Assembly (NCBI GenBank): GCA_000151295.1
Contig: GG745355.1
Location: 660,456-692,739, forward strand
DNA length: 32,284 bases
Direction of reading: 5' to 3'
Source of the DNA: Allomyces macrogynus ATCC 38327
Lineage: Eukaryota > Blastocladiomycota > Blastocladiomycetes > Blastocladiales > Blastocladiaceae
Shown: piece after piece, positions 21,401-28,975 of the stretch
How the letters are laid out: the number at the start of each line of letters is the position of its first letter
Position numbering within the stretch: position 1 is the first letter of the stretch
Notes under the pieces: model-generated
The model's input: the letters and a program-made list of their open reading frames with translations, nothing else
The model's database searches: none
Told to the model about the DNA's origin: nothing
Made by a program: the position numbers and the translations under genes

Positions 21401-21532
21401 GGTCGACGGCAGCGGCGGTCGGCCAGTTGACGGGGTCGGTCGGCGTGGCGCCAGGCAAACTGCTCTGGCTTGCAAGTTGCGGGGCGTTGCGCCGCCTTGG
21501 CTGAATGATCGCTTGCGTTTCGCCTTGGCCAT
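18500..21532 (-). CDS. RA and PH domain adaptor-like protein
   Basis: A single long exon. An RA-PH pair usually links a Ras-like GTPase to membrane phosphoinositides; in animals the tandem occurs in Grb7/10/14 and the Mig-10/RIAM/lamellipodin proteins. The RA-like segment is at about residues 470-570 (ARIHVHSAHVQTYLDVTLTS to NALVVRPYLY). The PH domain runs from about 585 to 750, with VWKKRFVEVKYGIELHS and ESLREWLFCLRNAKAHVDKF, and with a 50-residue Ala/Gly/Ser insertion between its first strands. The N-terminal 460 residues and the last 250 are disordered, with Gln runs (DNA 20997-21020 and 21053-21072), an Ala run (20303-20335) and repeated Leu-Ala-Arg-Ser-type motifs. The ATG at 21532 gives 1010 residues, but the first 113 are very basic and featureless. 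The ATG at 21193 (MAQQAAPASSESLAGLLDQL) is an attractive alternative. Confidence 0.8.
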   Translation of the reverse strand: MAKAKRKRSFSQGGATPRNLQARAVCLAPRRPTPSTGRPPLPSTTSTAALDAPAARTNLVQPPRRSAPSAECALFRAARSACRLRRRRRDRPTLAPSLSLAKSFHLDPLLQLAMAQQAAPASSESLAGLLDQLQLDLAGFSPLGPPVPQLPDPAQQQQQQDPPPTRSRSLPQQQQQQQQNDAHPHARPIEAHDLSALGDLAALAAELDAMLATGRASKRLSTLLMPSLPPSTAPSSSSLSYGTPWSHRTDSPRALSPIPTGRSRSRPHSANSNPALFLGRRTRSLDDDKYDDNHNEAADNVPLHLHLASPLQVPQLPPLQLPHFIPLRGGADSPAEDEPRSSKRRSARAAADDDEDEDAPLAATLVRQRSLNHGATLTRSQSARATPPPPPLPFVDDDGMAAAAAAAAAASGNLSRNNSTSRHGTSSLSRAPSRKKSTRRAAAASATPAEPVPTTVQRTLEKLALAQVHKVPARIHVHSAHVQTYLDVTLTSLMTAEQVVAAVLTQLNLPPTAVIPNDVEGAGADGDWVLFEVYNDLGVERPLRDWEPVANVLKTWEPETTNALVVRPYLYRASLSAEALNVVFPPMRDSLYTDSKRTGVWKKRFVEVKYGIELHSTAVAGFDGSGSGTAGTLTGAIAAAEVAAQQANLTSTDAVASVYSSSSSSKPTALVCSLAHFDVYMATPARAATAKAIHKKYHHVLALKSQQRFGLFEDTSGFMFVFAAPSQESLREWLFCLRNAKAHVDKFLHPEWFDEAPMTNPVATGAVSMGTSGQQVQAAVQIPQGPQLTGLVGGLVGPTAPPSGLPVSTPAATNHPTGPIIPVMAGSAPVTGKPLLDFQGEEPSVVRARSTLARSRTMASRTRDANRHGADSSAPAGRAYATLGRMGSTRAPPPPLVAPDDDLAAAADEYPHRMYASDTPGATDDDDEGAPVGATLARNRSQHLARSGTIARTRARSRSRHRAALDAEPTGGPGTLLDRIDRRREQQAAPIFERAGELCGGWSRAEAQFD
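20997..21072. repeat. CTG repeats encoding polyglutamine
   Basis: Two interrupted CTG/TTG runs (20997-21020 and 21053-21072) encode Gln8 and Gln6 on the minus strand inside the RA-PH protein. They are likely to be length-variable. Confidence 0.85.
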
Positions 21533-22069
21533 TCACCGCTTTCGGGGGTTGCACTTTGCAGCGAATATGCCTTGACTCGTGGCGAAACTGACGAAACCAT
21601 GATCAAACACCAACCGCGAGCGACGGCCAGCGACGGCAGCGGCTGACGGTGCAACCGAACGCGCAGCACGGCAACGTCGCGACGTTCATGTCGGCAGAGG
21701 CCTCCCGGGTGTGACAAGCGTGCGAGTCCTCGACGTCACGTCACGTCCGTGTCGGATTGTGTCCATTTCTTGAGCGAAGTGGCTCTCACGAGCGACAGAC
21801 AACAAGCCGCCTGACAATCAGATCAAGCGCAAACGGGGCAAGGCATCCACCAATCGGTCCTGTATTGCGGTCCGGTCGTCGCCGCTGCCGCAGCCGCGCC
21901 AGTTGGCTTGGCCATGCGCGCAATGCTGCTGCCAGCCCGCCTAGGGTTGACAAGCGGCAACCCGCGGCCAACATAGCCGTGGTCTTGCCCTTGCCCCAAT
22001 TCTTTGCGCTCTACTTCCTCAATACAGCATCGATTCGGACAAACGAGCAGCGTATATTGCGGAACGTTC
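21533..22069. other. Intergenic region, 537 bp
   Basis: Lies between the eS28 stop and the RA-PH protein start on the minus strand and should hold the RA-PH promoter. I see nothing else in it. If the ATG at 21193 is the real start, the leader extends 340 bp further left. Confidence 0.5.
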
Positions 22070-22910
22070 TTAGCGCAGGCGGCGCGCCTCGCGCTCCGAC
22101 TCGAGCAGCGTCAGAACGTCGTTGACGCGCACGGGGCCCTTGACGTTGCGAATGATCGAGCGCGTCGAGTCGTCGACAAAGACAACGCGCACCTGCGTGA
22201 CACCACCGCGCGAGCCCGTGCGGCCCAGCACCGACGTGACCTTGGCAAGCTTAATCCCGGATTGCTTGGCGTCCTGCACAATCGGCAAACATACGACAAC
22301 GAAAAAAATGCGTTCATTTAGTGAGATTGAACAGAGTGCGAGCACAGAGACCGCTGGAAGCAGCATTTCAAGCGGGAGGCAGCCAAATCCACTTTGCGGA
22401 GAGCGAGTGCGTGCCGCACGCAACGGCCTGAGAGCCGAGAAACGACCAGCAACCGAGCGAGCGAGCCGAGCAATCGCAAGAGCAAAACAGAGAATCGGGT
22501 GAAATCGATCGGGCAGAGGTTCCCCTGGCCAGAATCAACGTTGAGTTGTCGGCGATGCTCCGCGCTGCTTTCAACCCCCCCCCCTCCCCGGCGACCGTCG
22601 AGCACCCCGTGGCCCAGAGAACCCGGAAATCGAGCGACTGTCCAGCGCATCAAGCAGCAGGGACCGAGTAACGCTCGTTCGAGCGAATTGCGAGGGTCTC
22701 GACGACGGTTTCAACGGCGGGTCGATGGTGGTCACGGCAGTCCATCCGTTCAGTGCCAGCGCTCGGGAGCGCGACGAGCGCTGGTGGAATTGCAGCATTG
22801 TCGGATTCGCTCGCTCGCTCGATGATGGTTCGTTTTTCCGGTTCGAGGGCTCGCTCTTGTGCAAAGTGGTTTGGTGCCCCCACGGTGATGTTGGTGGTGA
22901 GGCGCACCAT
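22070..22910 (-). CDS. RPS28: 40S ribosomal protein eS28
   Basis: A small component of the 40S ribosomal subunit head near the mRNA exit. The coding body is exon 22070-22273, which gives [20 protein letters not shown], then [12 protein letters not shown] and [12 protein letters not shown] at the C-terminus, all near-invariant in the family. The exon opens after an acceptor GTGCAG with Asp-Ala-Lys, where family members read Met-Asp-x-x. Only the initiator Met is therefore missing. The single ATG followed by a usable GT upstream is at 22908-22910 (ATG then GTGCGC), which would make a first coding exon of three bases and an intron of 634 bp (22274-22907). The protein would be 68 residues, the usual size. 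The body is certain; the position of exon 1 is a reasoned guess. The intron holds a C-rich run near 22575 and cgag-rich repeats but no snoRNA-like boxes that I can see. Confidence 0.9.
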
Positions 22911-23387
22911 GTTGATTCTTGGATAGGCCGTGAGGAGAGAGGGTGACAACGGAAGTTCGGTGGTGCGTCCAAGTTACTGGCTGGTTTTGATCGACGTGTC
23001 ACATCTATCAATGCGAGCCCTTAACCTAATCATCAACGAGATCTACCCTGACGCGTCATTTGGGCTTGTGTTTCCTTAACTGCAAAGAAAGAGCTGTTGG
23101 CAAGAGCGGTGTCTGTCGATGATGACGACAACGAGCACCGTAATGAGGCGAAAACTTGTCCATTCACAAAGAAATGATGCGAAGACCCGACCATGACCCA
23201 CCGTGCGGCAGGAAACACGTCAATGAACGCTGCTTGTTGGCCGGCCGCGCTCAATCCATCCATCGGCGCCGGCCCAAACCCAATCAAACCAAACCAAACT
23301 GCAAATCAACCAAAGCAAGATCGCGTGGCCCCACTCTGCCGCTCACGACACGCTCCGCGCCGCGCCGTCCCGCACCCACGCCGCATT
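22911..23387. other. Intergenic region, 477 bp
   Basis: Lies between the V-ATPase A stop and the proposed eS28 start on the minus strand. It should contain the eS28 promoter and the V-ATPase 3' untranslated region, which has an A/C-rich stretch near 23280-23320. No gene seen. Confidence 0.5.
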
Positions 23388-25569
23388 CTACTCGAGCAGC
23401 GCGCGGAACCGGTCCTCAATCTCCTTTTGCAGCGCCGCGTACCGCTCGCACACGACCTGCTCACCGTCGTTCGGGTTCTCAAACTTCATCGACGACAGCT
23501 TGTAGATCAAGTCGCCCATAGCGTCCTTGATCTTGACCCACGTGATTTGCGAGTTGGTCACCTCGACCGCATGCGTCGCGTGGTCGTAAAAGCCCATCAG
23601 GTTGCGCAGCATCCACACGGTCTTGTAGAACGGGCAGTAGCGATCATAGTCCGAGTACCCGTTTTGCTGCAAAAAGTCGTCCTTGATGATCTTGGCAATC
23701 TCGAGCGTGATCTTGTCTGTCTCGGCGAGCGCCGACTACGAAGGGGTGGAGAGCGGCGTGCAGTAAGTCGCAAATCCGAGACGCGCCGTCAGCAACCGGA
23801 CGCACGACGGGCATGAACGTACCTTGCCAACGAGCTGCACAATCTCGCTCAAGTCCTCCTCCATTTGCAAAATTTCCTTGCACTTGGTGCGCAGCGGCAC
23901 GAAATCCGGGTCAAACTGCTCATAGTGCGGCTCGAGCGCCTTGAGGTACTTGGAGTAGGACAGCGACCAGTTGACCGACGGGAAATGCTTGCGCTGCGCG
24001 AGTTTCTTGTCAAGCCCCCAAAACACTTGCACGATCCCCAACGTCGCCGACGTGACCGGGTCCGAGAAATCACCACCGGGAGGCGACACGGCGCCGACAA
24101 TCGAGACGGAACCCTTGCGCGACGGGTTGCCAAGACACACGACCTTACCGGCGCGCTCGTAGAACGACGCGAGCTTGGCGCCCAAGTACGCCGGGTAACC
24201 CGAATCCGCAGGCATTTCGGCAAGACGGCCCGAAATCTCACGCAGGGCCTCGGCCCAGCGCGACGTTGAGTCGGCCATCATGGCCACGTCCATGCCCATG
24301 TCGCGGAAGTACTCGGAGAGCGTGATGCCCGTGTAGATCGAGGCCTCGCGCGCGGCTACGGGCATGTTGGACGTGTTGGCGACGAGCGTCGTGCGCTTCA
24401 TGATCGATTCTTTCCGGCCATTGATTTCCGTCGACAGCGTCGGGAAGTCCATGAGCACCTCGGCCATTTCGTTGCCGCGCTCGCCGCACCCAACGTAAAT
24501 GATCACGTTCGAGTTGGAGTACTTGGAGAGCGACTGCGAGATGACAGTCTTGCCGCACCCAAACGCGCCGGGGATCGCCGTCGTCCCACCCTGCACACAG
24601 GGGAACAAAGCGTCGAGCACGCGCTGGCCCGTGAGCAGCGGGTAGTCGGCCGCGAGTTTTTCCGTGACGGGCCGCGGGTTGCGCACTGGCCACGTGTGCA
24701 TCATGGTAAAGCTCTGCTTTTGCCCGGCAAACTCGACTTCGAGCACCGTGTCGTTGAGCGTGTAGTTGCCCTTGGGCGCAATGTATGTGACGGTGCCGCG
24801 CGCCTTGGGCGGGAGCAAAATCTTGTGCGTGACGAGCGTGTTTTCAAAAACGGAGCCGAAAATGTCGCCGCCCGTAATGTGCGAGCCAATGTCAAGCCCC
24901 GTCGCCGGGTCGAATTCCCAGGAGATCGTCTTGTCGAGCGCCTCGGTCGCAATCCCGCGCGGGATGTAGATCGACTTGGACACGTCCTGAATGGCCTTGA
25001 GCGGGCGCTGGATGCCGTCGAAGATGTTGGAGCAGAGGCCTGGGCCGAGCTCGACGGAGAGGGGCTTGCCCGTGCGCAGGACCGGGTCGCCGACGGTCAG
25101 GCCGGCTAGAAGAGAGATTCAGACGGGACTGGTCAGACTTTTGTCATGGAGAGCGTCGGACCAATAACCAAACGTACATGTCTCCTCGTAGACTTGCAGC
25201 GTTGCCTTGTCGCCGTCAATGCGAATGACTTCACCGACAAGCTCGGCGTGGCCAACGCGAACCAGCTCGTACATGGCCGACCCGGACATTTGCTCGGCAA
25301 CGACGACTGGTAAAGCGATGCATGGCGCTGATTAGGGCCGGTCAAGGCAACAAACGGCGATGCGAAGCCAGACGCACCGGGGCCGGAGACCGAGTAAATA
25401 TAGCCGAACATGGACTCGCGCTCCTCATCGCGGATGCGCGGCAGGTCCCGCTGAGCGTTTTCGAGCGCGCCGGCCTGGAGATGGCATGGAAGCAGCGTGG
25501 TGAGAAGACTTTGGTCCGGCGCGAACCAACGGTGGAAGGGCATCGGCGAGTCGGCCTGGCCCGTACCAT
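23388..25569 (-). CDS. VMA1: V-type proton ATPase catalytic subunit A
   Basis: Subunit A hydrolyses ATP in the V1 sector and drives proton pumping into vacuoles and endosomes. Five exons (25567-25569, 25378-25474, 25178-25306, 23823-25105, 23388-23735) join in frame to 619 residues, the family's usual length. The start reads M then AGALENAQ, like yeast Vma1, with the first intron (92 bp) directly after the ATG. The order of motifs is complete: [35 protein letters not shown], the P-loop GAFGCGKT (256-263), [30 protein letters not shown] and the C-terminal helical domain. The site where the yeast intein interrupts the protein (YVG/C, 282/283) is intact, so no intein is present. Introns are 92, 71, 72 and 87 bp, with donors GTACGG, GTGCGT, GTACGT and GTACGT. 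The gene diverges from the orphan gene at 26001. Confidence 0.97.
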
Positions 25570-26000
25570 GGTGGTCGAGGTCAAGGGGCAAGGGAGAAAG
25601 GCGTGGGGGAGACGCGTTGAATTTGCGTCGTCGGGGGTCAGGCCGGGCCGTGCGGGGGTCCAATGGATGGGACGAGAAAGCGGTGATCCGACGCGACGGC
25701 CGAATGCAGGCACTCGTGCTGGTCCAAGGGCGGGTAGTGCCGGTACTGGTCGGGCGGCACGGTCGTCGTGGGGGCCGAGATGGCGGTGCTGCGCGACGTC
25801 GTCGTGTCGTGCTGATCGCTGGACTGCGAGGAGCGCAGGGCTGCAGGCTGGCTGCGTCCGACACGCGTCTTTCGTGCCCGGAGGGGAACGCGATCAGAAG
25901 CACGTGAGGACTGGCTGAAGACTGCGATGCCTAATCCGTCGCCCGCCGCTGTTCCCCAGCTTCCAGCGCGCAAACCAAACCGTCGTCGTCGTCCGCAACC
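25570..26000. promoter_or_regulatory. Shared divergent promoter region, 431 bp
   Basis: Lies between the start codons of V-ATPase A (minus) and the orphan gene at 26001 (plus), so it must contain both transcription starts. I see no TATA box or recognised element. The assignment rests only on gene arrangement. Confidence 0.45.
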
Positions 26001-28781
26001 ATGTTCCCGCTGCCATTACTCCTGCTCGCGCAGCGTGCGCGCCTGCGACGCCGCGCGCATGTCGAAAGCAGCAATGAAGACGACGACCGAGACCCGCCGA
26101 GGCTCGCCTCGACCGCCGCCAACGTGCTCCTTGCCAAACTGCCCACAGGCCTCCTGGCCGACCGTCAACTCTTTGGCCCGCTCGCCCACCTCGTTGAGAG
26201 CACGCCCGTCGCGCACCCGATCCTCGACGCGGCTCTCGTCCACGCGCTCCACACTGTCCACCGTGTCGTCGACCCGCAGCAGCGCCTGCGCCCATCTTCA
26301 ACCGAATCCAACCATGCCCTCGCCAACCTCGACTTCGACCGCGCCCTCGCGCTCCTCCAAGCGCTGCTTGACCGTGTCGTGCAAGTCATGCCTCCCGAGC
26401 CGCTCGCTTTACTGCGCCGGTTCCTCGCGACCGTCGCCGACCTCGACCTCGAGTTACCCGACGCCATGATCCAGCAGCTCAACGAGTACTTTTACTCGTG
26501 GTTCCAGGCGCGGCACCACGCCGACTTTATCCCGCTCCTTGTCGCGTGGCTGACAAGCCAAAATGGCCGCGTGCTGGCGCTCTACGTTCGCGAGTACGAC
26601 TGGGAGGACTTGTTCATGATCTTGCAGACACGGTTCGATGCGGCTGCGCCGTTGCTCACGACCATGGCGACCGTGTTGCGCCGCGATCACCGCGTACGCG
26701 GGGCGTTTCTCGCACAGGGTGGGGTCATGGTCGCCAAGTTGCTGCTGCGTCGCGTACACCGTGACCCGAGGCATAAGCGCGACCTGCTGGTCATTTTGAA
26801 CCTGTTCAAGGGATTTGTGCCGCGCAGTGACGGACTCGATCTGGAGGAGAGTGTCGACGACGACCTCGGGGACCGCGATTCGGTGGATGATGCTCGAAAA
26901 TTGTCGACGGGCCCGTTCTCGGCCCGCGCCAAAACTACCCGCTCCTTGCGCCGATCAAACACCAGCAGCAGCGCAGCCTCCACCTCGTCCGACGCACCTC
27001 CTCGTCGACCACGACGTCCTGGGGTCGCGACCCTGCTCCCACGCGAATCGCGCGCGCGCAAGCCGCGGTACCCGCTGCCAGACCCACGCGGCAAGGCGAG
27101 GACCAAGGCCCCAACTGACGCCGACCCTGTCGACGCCACGGACCGGTCGCCGAGTCCGTCGCGCCGCAAATCGATCGGCACGACCCTCTCCCCACGTCGC
27201 GCGACCGACCCACCCTTCCGCTCCTCTCGCGCGCCGAGCCCACGCCCACCGTCGTCACTCGACCAGTCGGCCGCCGACCTTGAACCGGTATCCAAGATAT
27301 CCTCCGCGTGTCTGGCGCTCCTCGCGCGACTCCGCTCCCGCACGCCATGGTTCGACGACTTGCTCGCGTTCGTCTCCCGCGCGGCGCTCACGCTCGACGA
27401 CGCGTTTGAGATTGCCGACCGAGTGCACGCGGCGTTGCGCGCGGTGCTCGGCGACGCGCCCGACGCGGTGGAACTTATCGCAAGCGTGCAAGTCGCGGCA
27501 GCGGACCGCGAGGATCCGGATTCGGACGCGGCCGACGTGTTTGTTATGCAGTGCCTGCGCATTTTGCACGCGCTCGCGACCAATATCGATGTTGGGTCGG
27601 TCAGCGAGGCCGACGCGATCGGGTCACCGCCACCGTCGACGCAACCGTCGCTCAACGCAAGTCTCAACGCGAGCCAACGCGCCGGCGCGGGTGCGCGGCC
27701 GGGATCTGTGTCTCTCGACGCGTCCGGCCTGCGTGCCGGAGCGGGTGCGCGCCCGGCATCCGCATCCGCGTCCCTCGACGCGTCCGCGTCGAGCAAGGAC
27801 AAGCCCGCCGCGCAGCCGGACCTATCCACGGCCGCAGGTCTCGCCGTCCTCCTCGCCGGCTCCCGCGCACCGCAGGCGCCGCTGTACCGACTCCCCGCCC
27901 TCCCGGACGACCCGGCGACCGCGCCGTACACCGCGCACTTTGCGCTCAAGTCCCGGCTCGTCGACTTGGGGTTCCTCGATACGCTCATGACGTGTCTCGA
28001 GTCGTACAATGTGGACGTGTTGCTGGCGACGGCCGCGGGGGTGCAGGCGTTCAGTGTGGATCCAAGTGCGGGGAAGGCGATCCTGTGTTTGCGGTCGGAG
28101 AGTGCGGGCGTCGGGAGGGATGTTGAGGAGATGGATGGGTGTGACGGAGGGGCGCCGTTACCGTCGCGAGCCGCAGCGTTTGCGTCGACTCTGTCGCTCG
28201 GCGCATCGGAGTTTGATTTGTTCGGTGAGCCGATGAGCGCGAGGCGTGCCGCTGCGGGGAAGGGCAAGAAGGGCGAGTTGAAGAAGAAGGGCGCGTCGAC
28301 GTCGGGCACGTCCAAGAAGAGCGTGTCGAAGAAGGGGACCAAGGACGTGAAGACCCGACCAACGCCAAGCGCGACACGCCCAGCACTGGCATCGACCACG
28401 ACCAAGCAGCCCGCTGGTTCCAGTGTCAAGTCGGCCAAGTCGGCACGATCCACCCCCGCACCCTCGCGTCCCGCATCAGCTGCCCCGCCGCGTCGGTCAC
28501 CGCAGCACGGGTCGACCGCTCCCACCGCGCCAACTGCACCGTCGCCGACTGTTCCCGTCGCAGCCGCGCTCTTGGCTCCACGCCCGCTCGCGCCCGCGCA
28601 TGAATGCGCGCACGTGCTCGACATGTTGCACGTATTGCGGCACTCGCACCATCCCGTCTTGCAGCGGCACGCACGCGCCGCATTCTGGTCGTTGTGTCGG
28701 GTTGGCACGCGGCGGACAAACCAGGTCGCGCTGGAGCTCGTACAGGACGGGATTTGGGGGCGGATCTTGGCAGGCGTGTAG
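26001..28781 (+). CDS. Unrecognised 926-residue helical-repeat-like protein
   Basis: A single open exon from an ATG in CAACCATG to TAG. I do not recognise a family. Residues about 35-275 are rich in Leu-based helices (for example ALALLQALLDRVVQVM, DFIPLLVAWLTSQNGRVLAL and LLVILNLFKGFVP) and look like ARM/HEAT-type repeats. A disordered Ser/Arg/Pro segment follows (about 300-430). A second helical part lies at 430-540. Then come tandem Ala-Gly-Ala-Arg-Pro/Ser-Leu-Asp-Ala-Ser repeats (550-600), another helical part (about 610-720), a Lys-rich tract (KKGELKKKG region) and a Pro/Ala/Ser linker. The last 60 residues (HVLDMLHVLRHSHHPVLQRH onward) are again helical. Interspersed helical repeats and disordered linkers suggest a scaffold protein, which is inference. 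It is divergently arranged with V-ATPase A and ends 195 bp from the convergent TilS gene. Confidence 0.75.
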   Translation: MFPLPLLLLAQRARLRRRAHVESSNEDDDRDPPRLASTAANVLLAKLPTGLLADRQLFGPLAHLVESTPVAHPILDAALVHALHTVHRVVDPQQRLRPSSTESNHALANLDFDRALALLQALLDRVVQVMPPEPLALLRRFLATVADLDLELPDAMIQQLNEYFYSWFQARHHADFIPLLVAWLTSQNGRVLALYVREYDWEDLFMILQTRFDAAAPLLTTMATVLRRDHRVRGAFLAQGGVMVAKLLLRRVHRDPRHKRDLLVILNLFKGFVPRSDGLDLEESVDDDLGDRDSVDDARKLSTGPFSARAKTTRSLRRSNTSSSAASTSSDAPPRRPRRPGVATLLPRESRARKPRYPLPDPRGKARTKAPTDADPVDATDRSPSPSRRKSIGTTLSPRRATDPPFRSSRAPSPRPPSSLDQSAADLEPVSKISSACLALLARLRSRTPWFDDLLAFVSRAALTLDDAFEIADRVHAALRAVLGDAPDAVELIASVQVAAADREDPDSDAADVFVMQCLRILHALATNIDVGSVSEADAIGSPPPSTQPSLNASLNASQRAGAGARPGSVSLDASGLRAGAGARPASASASLDASASSKDKPAAQPDLSTAAGLAVLLAGSRAPQAPLYRLPALPDDPATAPYTAHFALKSRLVDLGFLDTLMTCLESYNVDVLLATAAGVQAFSVDPSAGKAILCLRSESAGVGRDVEEMDGCDGGAPLPSRAAAFASTLSLGASEFDLFGEPMSARRAAAGKGKKGELKKKGASTSGTSKKSVSKKGTKDVKTRPTPSATRPALASTTTKQPAGSSVKSAKSARSTPAPSRPASAAPPRRSPQHGSTAPTAPTAPSPTVPVAAALLAPRPLAPAHECAHVLDMLHVLRHSHHPVLQRHARAAFWSLCRVGTRRTNQVALELVQDGIWGRILAGV

Positions 28782-28975
28782 AGATTGGACGAGCTGAACT
28801 GCAAACGGGACTGGCGCACCGACTCGATTACATGGGGTCATTTTGCCGTGCTGCTCCTGCTCGAGTTGAAGCATCAAACCGCGGCACTGCCAACACCAAA
28901 ATTTTATCAGAGAACGAAACCAGGACACGAGAAAATATACCCACCCGAACGACAAAACCAACACGCACACGTCCC

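Noticed and set aside
22274..22907. snoRNA inside the eS28 intron
   Set aside because: On the sense strand I found no TGATGA C box paired with a CTGA D box; a covariance search would be needed to exclude an H/ACA type.
24521..24560. Possible intein insertion in V-ATPase A
   Set aside because: The sequence reads through [11 protein letters not shown] without interruption, so the yeast-type intein site is empty.
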